Source: Chloroflexota bacterium (GTDB taxonomy: Bacteria; Chloroflexota; Dormibacteria; Dormibacterales; Dormibacteraceae). From it: a stretch of 64,000 nucleotides of DNA. The notes beneath the pieces are model-generated. The model saw only the letters and a list, made by a program, of their open reading frames with translations. It was not told where the DNA came from and ran no database searches. Location of the stretch: NCBI GenBank assembly GCA_005883575.1, contig VBFH01000030.1, positions 62,001 to 126,000 on the forward strand, in the 5' to 3' direction. The position numbers and the translations under genes were made by a program. Shown piece by piece: positions 55,139 through 64,000 of this stretch. Each line of letters starts with the position of its first letter. Within the stretch, counting starts at the first letter, position 1.

Positions 55139-55956
55139 GTGCCACCTCTCCTTCGGGTCGCTGCCACATTTCGGGTCAGCGCCCTCTTGGTCCGCTCCGC
55201 CGCCGCCGGATCGAGTCCAGCCTCTCTTGCGATCTGAAGCGCGACCAGGCCGAGCATACGATAAAGATCTGGGCGGTCGACTGACTTCAGGTGGCGCGCG
55301 ACCGTCTCCGCGTCGCCGCGCCGGATGGGTCCCGTCAGTGCCCGCACCACACCGCGTCGGCGGATGTTGTCGATCCCCCCTTCGATCAACGGCATCAACG
55401 CTTTCGTCGCCTCGTCCTCGCTCCAGCCGGCCTGCTCCAGGAGCCGCACCGCTTGCGCGATCACCACGTCGACGAAGTTGGAGGCGAAGACGGCCGCCGC
55501 GTGGTAGAGCACCCGCCGGCTGTCGTCGACGTGCTTCGGTCGGGCCCCGAGGTCGCGGGCGAGCCTGGCGAGCCGGCGCCGCAGCGCCGCGGTGCTGGCG
55601 TCGACCGCGACTGTGATCCCGTGAAACGCTGAGGGCCCGCGAGGCTCGGAAAAGGACTGGAGGGGGTGAAACGAGCCCACCGCGTGATCGTGCAGCGGCT
55701 CGAGGGCGTCGAGGCCGAGTGCGCCGCTGAGGTGGACGAAGCTGACGCCCTCCCGCGGCGCCATGCCCGCGATGCGTGAGGCGGTCTCGCGGACGGCGCC
55801 ATCGGGGACGGCTAGAAAAACCAGCCCCTCTCGCGGCAACCTTAGCCCGCTGCGCGCGGGCGTCAGTCGGGCGGGATGACCTGCCGCGCGAATCGCGCGT
55901 ACGAGGCTGCGGCCGAGGTTGCCTCGGCCTGAGACTGTGATTGGGGGTTGTGGCAG
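55135..55956 (-). CDS. DUF2520/Rossmann-fold oxidoreductase-like protein
   Basis: This 273-residue protein has an N-terminal Rossmann segment (ITVSGRGNLGRSLVRAIRAAGH, then GLVFLAVPDGAVRETA) and a C-terminal DUF2520 domain with AAAVFASNFVDVVIAQAVRLL. It resembles NADP-dependent short reductases such as ketopantoate-reductase relatives, and lies directly before panB, so a role in pantoate formation is possible but unproven. There is no conventional start between the ftsH stop and the domain; CTG at 55956 fits, 10 bases after the ftsH TAA. Confidence 0.8.
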   Translation of the reverse strand: MPQPPITVSGRGNLGRSLVRAIRAAGHPARLTPARSGLRLPREGLVFLAVPDGAVRETASRIAGMAPREGVSFVHLSGALGLDALEPLHDHAVGSFHPLQSFSEPRGPSAFHGITVAVDASTAALRRRLARLARDLGARPKHVDDSRRVLYHAAAVFASNFVDVVIAQAVRLLEQAGWSEDEATKALMPLIEGGIDNIRRRGVVRALTGPIRRGDAETVARHLKSVDRPDLYRMLGLVALQIAREAGLDPAAAERTKRALTRNVAATRRRGGT

Positions 55957-55966
55957 GGGTGAGGCG

Positions 55967-57814
55967 TTACGAGGCTGACGAGCTTGCCGCGGCTCGAGAG
56001 TCCGGCTCGTCGTGGGCCAGGATCTGGTCCAGCTCTTTGCCGTCGATCGTCTCCACGATCTTGAGGCGCTCGACCACGGCGTCCATCTTGCCGCGCTGCT
56101 GCGTGAGGATGGTCTTGGCCGTCTGGTAGCCGTGGCTGATGATGCTGCGGATCTCCTCGTCGATGAGCGCCGCGATCTCCTCCGAGTAGTTCCGCTGCTC
56201 GCCAAGATCGCGGCCGAGGAACACGAGCTCCTCCTTGTGGCCCATCGTCACAGTCCCGAGCTTGTCCGACATCCCCCACTGGGTGACCATGCGCCGGGCC
56301 ATCTGCGTCGCCCGCTGGATGTCGTTCTCGGCGCCAGAGGTGATGTCGCCGAAGACGATCTCTTCCGCGACGCGGCCGCCCATGATGCCCGCGATCTGGT
56401 CCATCAGCTCGTCGCGCGAGACGAGGTACTTGTCCTCTTCGGGAAGGCTCAGGGTCCAGCCGAGGGCCATGCCGCGGGAGATGATCGAGACCTTGTGCAC
56501 GGGGTCGGTGTGCGGCAGTGCCTTCATGACCAGCGCGTGGCCAGTCTCGTGATACGCGATGATCTCTTTCTCCTTTTCGGAGATGCGCCGGCTCTTGCGC
56601 TCGGGTCCGGCGATCACGCGCGCGATCGCCTCCTCGAGCTCGTCCATGCCGATCACCTTCTTGTTGGCGCGGGCGGCGAGGATCGCGGCCTCGTTGATCA
56701 GGTTCGCGAGGTCGGCGCCGCTGAAGCCCGGCGTCTGGCGCGCCAGCACGTCGAGGTCGACAGTTGAGTCGAGCGGCTTGTTCCGCGCGTGCACGTCCAG
56801 GATCGAGCGCCGGCCCTTGATGTCGGGCCGGTCGAGGGTGACGTGGCGGTCGAAGCGGCCGGGGCGGAGCAGTGCGGGGTCGAGCACGTCAGGCCGGTTG
56901 GTCGCCGCGATGACGATGACGTGGGTGTTGGTGTCGAAGCCGTCCATCTCGACGAGCAGCTGGTTGAGGGTCTGCTCGCGCTCGTCGTGACCGCCGCCCA
57001 GCCCGGCGCCGCGCTGGCGGCCGACGGCGTCGATCTCGTCCACGAACACGATGCAGGGCGAGTTCTTCTTGGCCTGGTCGAACAGGTCGCGGACGCGGCT
57101 CGCGCCGACGCCCACGAACATCTCCACGAACTCGGAGCCCGAGATCGAGAAGAAGGGCACGCCGGCCTCACCGGCCACGGCCTTGCTGAGCAGCGTCTTG
57201 CCCGTTCCGGGAGGACCGACGAGCAGCACGCCCTTGGGTATGCGCGCGCCAAGGGCGACGAACTTCTCCGGGTACTTCAGGAACTCGACGATCTCCGTCA
57301 GCTCTTGTTTCGCTTCGTCCACCCCGGCGACGTCGGCGAACGTGATCGCCGGCTTGTCGCCGGCGATCATGCGCGCCCGTGAGCGGCCGAAGGAGATCGC
57401 CTGGTTGTTGCCGCTCTGGGTCTGGCGCAGCACCCACCACATGAATGCGGCGATCAGGATCACCAGGATGATGTTCGGCAGCAGCACGCTGATCAGGTAG
57501 CTGCCGGTCTGGCTCTTCTCGAACTTCACCGTCACGCCGTTTGTGCGCAGGTCATCCATGTACTTGCACTCGCCGGAACAGTCGGGCAGGACAACGTTGT
57601 GCTTGTGACCCTGGTCATCGGTCACGACACCATCAGTGCCGCTGATGTCGACGATCTTGACGTGTCCGGAGGAGGCCTGGTTCAGCATGGTCGTGTAGTC
57701 CCAGTCCCCCTGGCTCTGACTGTTCTGGATGGAGCTCCAGGTAAACCAGAAGATGAGGCCGAGCACGACGACCAACGCGAAATAAAACAGGCTGGAGCGG
57801 GGGAAACGACTCAA
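55967..57814 (-). CDS. ftsH: ATP-dependent zinc metalloprotease FtsH
   Basis: This 615-residue membrane protease has two transmembrane helices (about residues 7-24 and 108-128) flanking a short periplasmic domain. The AAA module has GPPGTGKT, then [15 protein letters not shown], and the protease domain has HETGHALVM (zinc site at about residue 421) and a coiled coil at the end. It degrades membrane and regulatory proteins. TTG at 57814 overlaps the tilS stop as TTGA, with AGGAG 7 bases upstream. Confidence 0.97.
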   Translation of the reverse strand: MSRFPRSSLFYFALVVVLGLIFWFTWSSIQNSQSQGDWDYTTMLNQASSGHVKIVDISGTDGVVTDDQGHKHNVVLPDCSGECKYMDDLRTNGVTVKFEKSQTGSYLISVLLPNIILVILIAAFMWWVLRQTQSGNNQAISFGRSRARMIAGDKPAITFADVAGVDEAKQELTEIVEFLKYPEKFVALGARIPKGVLLVGPPGTGKTLLSKAVAGEAGVPFFSISGSEFVEMFVGVGASRVRDLFDQAKKNSPCIVFVDEIDAVGRQRGAGLGGGHDEREQTLNQLLVEMDGFDTNTHVIVIAATNRPDVLDPALLRPGRFDRHVTLDRPDIKGRRSILDVHARNKPLDSTVDLDVLARQTPGFSGADLANLINEAAILAARANKKVIGMDELEEAIARVIAGPERKSRRISEKEKEIIAYHETGHALVMKALPHTDPVHKVSIISRGMALGWTLSLPEEDKYLVSRDELMDQIAGIMGGRVAEEIVFGDITSGAENDIQRATQMARRMVTQWGMSDKLGTVTMGHKEELVFLGRDLGEQRNYSEEIAALIDEEIRSIISHGYQTAKTILTQQRGKMDAVVERLKIVETIDGKELDQILAHDEPDSRAAASSSAS

Positions 57815-59064
57815 ATCAGATCTCCTCGAGGAGTTTCTAGCCTAACAACTTTCTGCGACGACGCAACCGGCATAGGTGTAAGGGTCACGTGTTGTGCCGG
57901 CTCACCGGGGAGGCTCGCGAGGTCGGCATCGACCGCGTAGCCCGGCACCCAGGCCAGCCTAGGGCCCGCAAACACGAGCGGCCAGGCATCCCGATCCTCG
58001 CGCGGCACCCGCGCGTCGACAAAGATGTCCTGAAGCTTGCGGGTCCCGCGGCCGCCCGCAGGACGCATCCGGAGGCCGGGCCGACGATGGCCAAGATGCA
58101 GCTGGAGGCCGCCACGGAGGTGGACGGCCTCGCGATCGTCGCATCCCGCGCAGCTCCTGACCTCGAGCCGAGGCGGCGCCTGCGGCCCCTGCTGCGACGG
58201 AATCACCTGCATGAGCTCCCCCACGATACGGAAACGCAGGCCTCCGGGAAGATCGACGCCTCGGCCGCCCGGCCCTGGGCGAACAAGGCGGCGCATGGCT
58301 TCGATGTGGGACCTGGAGAGGCCCGGTTGAGCACCGCCCGCACGGACGTAAAGCTGCCTCAGCGCCTGGGCGGCCACCGGCGCCGGCATCCGCTCCAACC
58401 GGCGTCGCGTGAGCCGGCCCGCGGCCGCCTGCTCGGCGGCCTGCTGCCACTGCGCCGCGGCGAGGGCGGCGGCGTGGAACCTCCGGGTGATGCCCGGCCT
58501 GTCGCGCTCGAGCGCCGGCAGGATCAAAAGACGCGCGCGCACGCGGGCGAATCGGGTGTCGAGGTTGGCGGGGTCTTCGTGGGCGACGATTCCCCGGTCC
58601 TGGAGGAACAGGCGCACCTCGCGCCTCCAGACATTCAGGAAAGGACGCACGTAGCGCCCGCGTTGGGCGGGCATGCCTCGGAAGCCGGCGATCCCACAGC
58701 CGCGCAGCAGATGCAGGACGACGCTTTCAACCAGGTCGTCGGCGCTGTGCGCGATGGCGACGACCTCGGCGCCGGACTTGAGGCGTGCGCGCTCGAGGAA
58801 TGCGTAGCGAAGCGTGCGGGCCGCAGCCTGGAGCGAACCTTTGGGGATCGGCTCGTCGCGACGTTCGGAGATCAGCGGGACGCCGATGCCCTCGCACAGG
58901 TTCGCGACCTCGCCCGCGACCGCGTCCGAACCTTCGCGAAGCGCGTGGTCGAAATGCGCCGCCACAATATCTCGACCGGCCTCGTGGAGGGCCAGGAGCA
59001 GGGCTGTCGAATCCGGGCCGCCCGAGACCGCGACGAGGATTCGGCCGGCGGGAATCACAGCCAT
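57811..59064 (-). CDS. tilS: tRNA(Ile)-lysidine synthase
   Basis: This 417-residue PP-loop enzyme ([12 protein letters not shown], residues 13-20) modifies C34 of the CAU-anticodon tRNA-Ile to lysidine so that it reads AUA. It also has [21 protein letters not shown] and the conserved [19 protein letters not shown], plus C-terminal TilS substrate-binding domains, with the ending DIFVDARVP typical of TilS. The start is ATG at 59064, whose A is the last base of the CCA of the upstream CAU tRNA. No hpt gene lies between tilS and ftsH. Confidence 0.93.
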   Translation of the reverse strand: MAVIPAGRILVAVSGGPDSTALLLALHEAGRDIVAAHFDHALREGSDAVAGEVANLCEGIGVPLISERRDEPIPKGSLQAAARTLRYAFLERARLKSGAEVVAIAHSADDLVESVVLHLLRGCGIAGFRGMPAQRGRYVRPFLNVWRREVRLFLQDRGIVAHEDPANLDTRFARVRARLLILPALERDRPGITRRFHAAALAAAQWQQAAEQAAAGRLTRRRLERMPAPVAAQALRQLYVRAGGAQPGLSRSHIEAMRRLVRPGPGGRGVDLPGGLRFRIVGELMQVIPSQQGPQAPPRLEVRSCAGCDDREAVHLRGGLQLHLGHRRPGLRMRPAGGRGTRKLQDIFVDARVPREDRDAWPLVFAGPRLAWVPGYAVDADLASLPGEPAQHVTLTPMPVASSQKVVRLETPRGDLI

Positions 59065-59139
59065 GGTGGTGCCGGGTGGACTCGAACCACCGACAACGCG
59101 ATTATGAGTCGCGCGCTCTACCACCTGAGCTACGGCACC
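59064..59139 (-). tRNA. tRNA with anticodon CAU (elongator Met or Ile2)
   Basis: The minus-strand gene has acceptor GGTGCCG/CGGCACC, D-arm GCTCAGGTGGTAGAGC, an anticodon stem CGCGA/TCGCG with loop CTCATAA (anticodon CAT), a GGTGG/CCACC T-arm with TTCGAGT, discriminator A and encoded CCA. There is no C1-A72 mismatch and no three-G anticodon stem, so it is not initiator. Anticodon CAT is shared by elongator tRNA-Met and the tRNA-Ile2 that TilS modifies. The direct adjacency to tilS raises the Ile2 possibility, but identity is not decided from sequence alone. Confidence 0.9.
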
Positions 59140-59152
59140 GCGGGGCGAGATG

Positions 59153-59236
59153 CTACTTGGAAGCTTGCGCTCGCGCCTTGAGCTTGCGCTTCTTCTTGCG
59201 GTGCTTGTCGATCGCCACCCTCTTTCTCTTGTTCAT
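59153..59236 (-). CDS. 27-residue basic protein (AURKAIP1/COX24-like, possible small ribosomal protein)
   Basis: This is a 27-residue frame (MNKRKRVAIDKHRKKKRKLK, then ARAQASK) with a stop 13 bases before the CAU tRNA. The composition, KHRKKKRK core and length match the AURKAIP1/COX24-domain mini-proteins, some of which (bS22 in mycobacteria) sit on the small ribosomal subunit. A GGAG lies about 13 bases upstream of the ATG. The family call rests on composition and pattern; direct ribosome association is inferred. Confidence 0.65.
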   Translation of the reverse strand: MNKRKRVAIDKHRKKKRKLKARAQASK

Positions 59237-59322
59237 GTCGTTCAGACTTCTCCAGGACGCATCGTAGCCAAGCGCCGCTAATCGGGCTCAGACCCGAGGT
59301 CGGTTGGGCAGAATATACGGCC

Positions 59323-61617
59323 TTGATCGGCACCGCCACACGAACCCTCGAGCGGCCGGCAGCTGCGTCCGTTGCCGTGGTGTCCGTGTTCGCGCTGTGC
59401 ATCTTCACGAGCGCGTTCCTCATGTTCCTGGTCGAGCCGATGGTCGCCAAGATGGTGCTTCCTTCTGTCGGTGGGACCCCGGCCGTCTGGACCACGTCCG
59501 TCCTTTTCTTCCAGACGGTGCTTCTGGCGGGGTATGGCTACTCGCACTGGCTTGCGATGCGTATGACGTGGCGCCGCCAGGCTCTGGTGCACGGGACGGT
59601 CCTTCTCCTGCCTCTCCTGGTTCTGCCCATCCACGTCATCACCGGGTGGAATCCTCCGACCTCCGGCAGTCCTGTTCTGTACCTGGTTCTGCTCCTCTCC
59701 GCGATGGCCGGCCTTCCGTTTTTCGTGGTTGCCACGACCTCGCCCCTGGTCCAGCACCTGTTCTCCCGTACCGATCATCCGGACGCCTCCGATCCGTACT
59801 TCCTGTACCGCGCCAGCAATCTCGGCAGCGCGCTCGGCCTGCTCGCCTATCCGGCGCTGATCGAACCTCACGTCGGCCTGCGCGCCCAGGCGCAGCTCTG
59901 GACCGCCGGCTACGTGACGTTCGTCGTTCTCGTCGTCCTTTGTCTTGCGATGGTGGCTTTGGGCCGACGGCAGCCGGCGGCCGAGCCTTTGCCTGTGGCT
60001 GCCACGGTCGCGAGCCGGACGTCGGCTGTGACCTGGCGCCGCCGGGCACGGTGGATCCTTCTCGCGGCGGTGCCCTCGACCTGGATGCTGGCCGTGACCT
60101 CGTACTTCACGACCGCGATCCGGCCGCTCCCGCTGCTTTGGGTCATACCCCTGGTCCTTTATCTGCTCTCGTTCGCGGTCGTCTTCGCTCGGCGTCCGCT
60201 TGTTCCGCGCCGGTGGCTGAACCGCGCCTATCCGTTCTATGCGCTTCCGGTTCTGGGCATGGTCCTGCTCGGAGGTAGCGGTCCCTTCTTCGCGCTGGCC
60301 GTCCTCCATTTCGGAGCGTTCTTCCTCGCAGCGCTGCTTTGCCACGGTGAGCTTGCCGCCGACCGGCCGAGCGCCACCGACCTCACCGAGTTCTACTGGT
60401 GGGTCGCGGTCGGAGGCGCTGCGGGTGGATTGTTCAGTGCCGTGATCGCGCCGTTTGTCTTCAACGACTTCCTGGAGTATCCGATCGCGATCATCGTCGC
60501 CGCCCTGCTCAGGCCGGCGCTGGCAGCCGGTCGAGGCAAACGCGTTCTGATCGCGGACTTCGGCCTGCCCGCCGCCCTGGCGGCCGGGCTTCTGGTCGCG
60601 GTGGGCGTGACCGAAGCCTCAGGGGCGATGGCGCGGCTGGATCAGATCACCGTCACCAGCGCCGCCAGCGCTTCGGACCTGGTACGTGTTCTGGTCGTCT
60701 TCGCCGTACCCGCTGTGATCTCCGCGGCCTTCACCTGGCGTCCGGTCCGCTTCGGGCTGACGATGGCGATGATGCTTCTACTGAGCCTTCTTCCGGTGGG
60801 CTCACAACCTGTCCTGTTTCAGGCACGCGACTTCTTCGGTGTCCACAAAGTGGTGACCAATGCCTCGGGTGACCGCCACGAGCTGATCGACGGCGGCGTC
60901 ATCCATGGCGTCCAGCTCACCGACCCGTCTCTTCGCGACGTACCCACGTCCTACTACGGAGCGACCAGTCCGGTGGGGGACCTCTTCCGGGCCGAGCAGG
61001 GCGTGGATGCCGCATGGAACGTCGCCGTGCTCGGGCTCGGGGCAGGGTCGATCGGGTGCTATGCGCAGCCGGGGCAAAGCTGGACCTACTACGAGATCGA
61101 TCCCGTCGTCGTCGGCATCGCTCGCAACACCTCGTTCTTCACGTTCTTGCACGACTGCACGCCACAGGCCCGCGTCACCCTCGGTGATGGCCGCATCACG
61201 ATGGCCGCGGTCCCTGACCGCAGCTATGACCTGATCGTCCTCGACGCCTTTGGCGGCGACGCGCCGCCGGTTCACCTTCTGACCCGGGAGGCGGTCCAGC
61301 TCTACATGGCCAAGCTAAGGCCTGGAGGTGTCCTGCTCTTCAACGTCTCCAACAAGTACATCGACCTCGCCTCGGTTCTCGCCACCGAGGCTTCGAGCCT
61401 GTCCCTGGTCTCGTACGTCCGCGTCGACCGCGATGTGACCGCGGCCGAGGCGGCTCATGGCAAGACCCCGTCCTCTTGGGTCGTCATGGCGTCACAGGCC
61501 GGCAATCTCCAGGACCTTCCCAATCGGCCGGGCTGGGGACAGATGACGGCCACGCCACAGTTCCCCGTCTGGACAGATGACTTCTCCGACCTGCTGGTGG
61601 TCACGCGCCTGGGCTGA
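59323..61617 (+). CDS. Membrane-fused spermidine synthase-like protein
   Basis: This 764-residue protein has about a dozen predicted transmembrane helices in the first 500 residues (starting VAVVSVFALCIFTSAFLMFLVEPM), an MFS/permease-like fused part. It is followed by a SAM-type spermidine-synthase domain with VAVLGLGAGSIGCYA (about residue 570), TYYEIDPVVVGIA and DLIVLDAFGGDAPPVHLL. In the family the domain transfers aminopropyl groups, but many fused forms have no proven polyamine activity. TTG at 59323 is near an AATATACG element, so leaderless transcription is possible. It is convergent with the initiator tRNA gene. Confidence 0.85.
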   Translation: MIGTATRTLERPAAASVAVVSVFALCIFTSAFLMFLVEPMVAKMVLPSVGGTPAVWTTSVLFFQTVLLAGYGYSHWLAMRMTWRRQALVHGTVLLLPLLVLPIHVITGWNPPTSGSPVLYLVLLLSAMAGLPFFVVATTSPLVQHLFSRTDHPDASDPYFLYRASNLGSALGLLAYPALIEPHVGLRAQAQLWTAGYVTFVVLVVLCLAMVALGRRQPAAEPLPVAATVASRTSAVTWRRRARWILLAAVPSTWMLAVTSYFTTAIRPLPLLWVIPLVLYLLSFAVVFARRPLVPRRWLNRAYPFYALPVLGMVLLGGSGPFFALAVLHFGAFFLAALLCHGELAADRPSATDLTEFYWWVAVGGAAGGLFSAVIAPFVFNDFLEYPIAIIVAALLRPALAAGRGKRVLIADFGLPAALAAGLLVAVGVTEASGAMARLDQITVTSAASASDLVRVLVVFAVPAVISAAFTWRPVRFGLTMAMMLLLSLLPVGSQPVLFQARDFFGVHKVVTNASGDRHELIDGGVIHGVQLTDPSLRDVPTSYYGATSPVGDLFRAEQGVDAAWNVAVLGLGAGSIGCYAQPGQSWTYYEIDPVVVGIARNTSFFTFLHDCTPQARVTLGDGRITMAAVPDRSYDLIVLDAFGGDAPPVHLLTREAVQLYMAKLRPGGVLLFNVSNKYIDLASVLATEASSLSLVSYVRVDRDVTAAEAAHGKTPSSWVVMASQAGNLQDLPNRPGWGQMTATPQFPVWTDDFSDLLVVTRLG

Positions 61618-61628
61618 CCCGGTCAGGT

Positions 61629-61703
61629 TGGTTGCGGAGGTCGGATTCGAACCGACGACCTTCGGGTTATGAGCCCGACGAGCTGCCGCTGCTCCACTCC
61701 GCG
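61629..61703 (-). tRNA. Initiator tRNA-fMet (CAU)
   Basis: Minus-strand gene with acceptor CGCGGAG/CTCCGCA, showing the C1-A72 mismatch of initiators, an anticodon stem TCGGG/CCCGA with three consecutive G-C pairs, loop CTCATAA, T-arm TCGGTTCGAATCCGA, discriminator A and encoded CCA. These are the hallmarks of tRNA-fMet. It lies 20 bases after the FtsB/DivIC-like gene in the same direction. Confidence 0.95.
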
Positions 61704-61723
61704 GCTCCAGTATACCCGCGAAT

Positions 61724-62074
61724 TTATCGAGATCTGGGCGACGGGGACGGGGTCGGCGGCGTCGTCACCAGGTAGAGCTTCTCGTTCGGTTTCGCGTAGC
61801 CGTTGCGCCGGGCCTCCTCCTCATCGGCGGTTCCCGACTGCAGCGCTTGCACGTCTTTGCGATAGCCCGCGTTCTGGGCCGCGATCTCCGTGTTTTGCTT
61901 TCTGATCTCGGACACCTGCTGGCTGAGGCGATGGCTCACATACGCCTCCTGCGCGAACGCCACACCGCCCCACGTCAGTGCAACGCCGACGCCGGCGGCG
62001 ATGACGACCTGGCGCACGCCGAACGTGTTCGTGCGCACGCTGCCCGCAACGGTCAAGGCTTTGCTGTGTCTCAT
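61724..62074 (-). CDS. FtsB/DivIC-like septum formation initiator protein
   Basis: This 116-residue protein has one transmembrane helix (about residues 22-42: VVIAAGVGVALTWGGVAFA) followed by a coiled coil (LSQQVSEIRKQNTEIAAQN) and a short NGYAKPNEKLYLV motif, typical of the DivIC/FtsB family that links FtsL and FtsQ in the divisome. ATG at 62074 is favoured; the longer frame upstream would enter the mazG spacer. A Thr/Pro/Ser tail ends the protein. It follows mazG by 53 bp. Confidence 0.88.
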   Translation of the reverse strand: MRHSKALTVAGSVRTNTFGVRQVVIAAGVGVALTWGGVAFAQEAYVSHRLSQQVSEIRKQNTEIAAQNAGYRKDVQALQSGTADEEEARRNGYAKPNEKLYLVTTPPTPSPSPRSR

Positions 62075-62127
62075 GCTGCGATGTTGTTGTGAAGCCGGCG
62101 GAGGGAGCCGACTATAACAAACCGGCC

Positions 62128-62904
62128 CTAGACCGAGCCCTCCCAACGCCGCAACTTCTCGGCCTCGCCGAGGTCGGAGAAGGTCTTGCCCTCACTGCGA
62201 AGCGCGGATTCGGCCGCCGCAAAACGCTTCCGGAATCGCTGCCCGGCGACGCGCAGCGCATCCTCCGGATTGAGCTTCAGACTCCGCGCCAGCGACACGA
62301 TCGCGAACAGCAGATCCCCCATCTCCTCGAACGCGCGGTCGCGGTCGCCGGCGTCGGCGGCCAGCTCACGCGCCTCCTCGGCCACCGATTCCGCTGCCGC
62401 CGCCGGCGTCGCGAAGTCGAAGCCGACACGGGCCGCGCGCTTCTGCAAACCAAGCGCCCATGCAAGCGCGGGCAGCGTCGAGGGCACGCGGTCGACGACC
62501 GACTCATCGCCACCGGCGTGGCGCGACTCCTGCATCTTCTGGTGCTCCCAGTTCCGCAGGACCTCATCCGCGTTGGCCACCGACGTGTCGCCGAACACAT
62601 GCGGATGGCGCTTGACCATCTTTGCGGCCACGGCTTCGGATACCTGTGCCGCATCGAACCGACCTTCCTCGGCGGCGATCTCGGCGTGCATCGCGATCTG
62701 TAGGAGCAGGTCGCCCAGCTCCTCCATCATCTTCGCGTCGTCGGACGAGTCGATCGCCTCAAGCAGCTCATATGTCTCCTCGAGCAGGTATGGCCGCAGC
62801 GACTCGTGCGTCTGCTCGCGATCCCAGGGACAACCACCTGGCGCGCGCAGCCGGTGCACGACCTCGAAGATCGCGGCAATCCCAGCCGAGAACGGCGTGT
62901 CCAT
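62128..62904 (-). CDS. mazG: Nucleoside triphosphate pyrophosphohydrolase MazG
   Basis: This 258-residue protein has two MazG domains. The first opens LRAPGGCPWDREQTHESLRPYLLEETYELLEAI with EExxE-type metal ligands and MEELGDLLLQIAMHAEI. The second has VAEEARELA and FEEMGDLLFAIVSLAR. It hydrolyses nucleoside triphosphates to monophosphates and pyrophosphate, which helps to remove damaged or excess nucleotides. It lies 11 bp downstream of mfd, the common order. Confidence 0.94.
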   Translation of the reverse strand: MDTPFSAGIAAIFEVVHRLRAPGGCPWDREQTHESLRPYLLEETYELLEAIDSSDDAKMMEELGDLLLQIAMHAEIAAEEGRFDAAQVSEAVAAKMVKRHPHVFGDTSVANADEVLRNWEHQKMQESRHAGGDESVVDRVPSTLPALAWALGLQKRAARVGFDFATPAAAAESVAEEARELAADAGDRDRAFEEMGDLLFAIVSLARSLKLNPEDALRVAGQRFRKRFAAAESALRSEGKTFSDLGEAEKLRRWEGSV

Positions 62905-62915
62905 GCGGCCTGATT

Positions 62916-64000
62916 CTATGAAGGCGCCGGAACCGCCGCTCGGCCCGCCTCGTAGAGCGCCGCTATCTCTTCGAGCAGGCTCAGCAGGTCTGCCTGCCAG
63001 CCCTCCCCCTTTCTTCGCAGCTTGATGCGGTTCGGACCGACCGCGATCCGCCCCGCCATGCGCCGCGACAGCTCCTCGACGTCGAGAAAACGCTGCGGAT
63101 CGACTCGGATCAGGATGTCGTGACCCTCCGCGATCACGCCGCGAAGGCCCATGCGCTGGCCACGCAGCTTCACGCGCAGCGAGTACACCAGGTTGTCCAG
63201 TTGCGCGGGCGCCGAACCATAGCGGTCCTTCAGCGAGCGAAGCATCGAGTCGAGGTCCTGCTCGTCTTCCGCGTTCGCCAGCTGGCGATAAGCGCCGAGC
63301 CGAAGCTTCTCATCGCGGATGTACGAGCGAGGGATGAAGTGGTCGAGGGGCAGGTCCAGGTTCATCTCGGCCGTCGACAGGACGTCTGTGACCGCCGTTT
63401 CCTCAGACCCAGTGCGCAGCTTGGAGACCGCACCCTGGAGCATCTGCAGGTACATCTCGAAGCCGACCGCGGCGATGGCGCCGTGCTGCTCGGTGCCGAG
63501 CAGGTTCCCCGCACCGCGGATCTCGAGGTCGCGCAGGGCGATCTTGAAACCCTGGCCCAGCTCGTGAAGCCCCGAGATCACGTCCAGGCGCTTGTCAGCC
63601 TCTTCGGTCAGCGATCGGCGCGGGTCGTAGAGAAAGTAGGCGTAGGCGCGGCGTCCCGACCGGCCTACGCGGCCACGGAGCTGGTAGAGCTGGGCCAGCC
63701 CGAAGCGGTCGGAGCGTTCGACGATGATCGTGTTGACGTTCGGGATGTCGAGCCCCGACTCGATGATCGTCGTGCACACGAGCACGTCATGCTTGCCCGC
63801 CTCGAAGTCCACCATCACGGTCGCGAGCTCGTTCTCTGACATCTGGCCGTGACCGACCGCGATCCGCGCCTCGGGCAGCAGCCGGCGGACACGCTCGGCG
63901 GCCTTCTGGATGGTGCGCACCCGATTGTGGACGAAGTAGACCTGGCCGTTGCGATTGAGCTCGCGGCTGATCGCCTCGTGGATGAGCTCGTCGTCGTCGG
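62916..64000 (-). CDS. mfd: Transcription-repair coupling factor Mfd, C-terminal part
   Basis: The frame is open to the right edge and gives 361 residues of a C-terminus. Helicase motifs include DDELIHEAISRELNRNGQVYFVHN, TTIIESGLDIPNVNTIIVER and YQLRGRVGRSGRRAYAYFLY. These are followed by FKIALRDLEIRGAGNLLGTEQHG and the TRCF domain, which distinguish Mfd from RecG. Mfd removes stalled RNA polymerase and recruits UvrA. The N-terminal UvrB-like part lies outside the window. Confidence 0.93.
   Translation of the reverse strand, partial: DDDELIHEAISRELNRNGQVYFVHNRVRTIQKAAERVRRLLPEARIAVGHGQMSENELATVMVDFEAGKHDVLVCTTIIESGLDIPNVNTIIVERSDRFGLAQLYQLRGRVGRSGRRAYAYFLYDPRRSLTEEADKRLDVISGLHELGQGFKIALRDLEIRGAGNLLGTEQHGAIAAVGFEMYLQMLQGAVSKLRTGSEETAVTDVLSTAEMNLDLPLDHFIPRSYIRDEKLRLGAYRQLANAEDEQDLDSMLRSLKDRYGSAPAQLDNLVYSLRVKLRGQRMGLRGVIAEGHDILIRVDPQRFLDVEELSRRMAGRIAVGPNRIKLRRKGEGWQADLLSLLEEIAALYEAGRAAVPAPS

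Overview
This is about 64 kb of a GC-rich bacterial chromosome with dense core housekeeping content, frequent GTG and TTG start codons, and long runs of touching or overlapping genes on the minus strand. The gene set (rpoBC, the rpmG-secE-nusG-rplK-rplA and rplJ-rplL blocks, radA-PIN/TRAM-ispD-ispF-cysS-rlmB-yacP, tilS-ftsH, ClpC, MazG-FtsB, and an RDD/SpoIIM/DUF58/MoxR membrane cluster) fits a monoderm or Terrabacteria lineage such as Chloroflexota, Candidatus Dormibacterota or a deep Actinomycetota. I cannot place it more finely by eye. I see no phage, IS element, CRISPR array, rRNA or plasmid functions; two tRNA genes (an elongator-type CAU tRNA and initiator tRNA-fMet) are present.

Layout. 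1-7.8 kb: the 3' end of an RsmC-like methyltransferase, then a complete oligopeptide/dipeptide ABC transporter (two solute-binding lipoproteins, two permeases, two ATPases). 7.9-15.9 kb: rpoB and rpoC, with an intrinsic terminator after rpoC. 16.1-21.9 kb: a class-V aminotransferase, a frameshifted DUF222/HNH gene, and a HAD phosphomutase plus GH65 phosphorylase pair for disaccharide phosphorolysis; these lie between rpoB and the ribosomal protein genes. 21.8-25.6 kb: rplL, rplJ with a structured L10 leader, a GNAT acetyltransferase, rplA, rplK, nusG, secE and rpmG. 25.7-28.7 kb: a small secreted protein, an isocitrate/isopropylmalate dehydrogenase-family enzyme coupled to an SGNH hydrolase, and a PIG-L deacetylase. 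28.7-39.4 kb: a long minus-strand operon-like run from radA to an unfamiliar five-repeat protein. 39.6-47.9 kb: a PLP dehydratase, the RDD/SpoIIM/DUF58/MoxR/DUF4350/DUF4129 cluster and an orphan response regulator. 47.9-53.4 kb: clpC, an O-antigen-ligase-like polymerase with TPR tail, and a four-S1-domain protein. 53.4-59.2 kb: panC, panB, DUF2520, ftsH, tilS, tRNA(CAU) and a 27-residue basic protein. 59.3-64 kb: a membrane-fused spermidine-synthase-like protein, tRNA-fMet, an FtsB/DivIC protein, mazG and the 3' part of mfd.

The most striking observation is between rpoB and rpoC. A 48-codon reading frame starts in an ATGA overlap with the rpoB stop, and its last 24 codons repeat the last 24 residues of RpoB exactly at the protein level while differing at 11 synonymous sites. 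Other unusual points are the five-repeat protein next to pyk, terminator-like hairpins in the leaders of both ribosomal protein blocks, a CAU tRNA whose encoded CCA overlaps the start codon of tilS, and a GH65 gene that runs 140 bp into rplL on the opposite strand.
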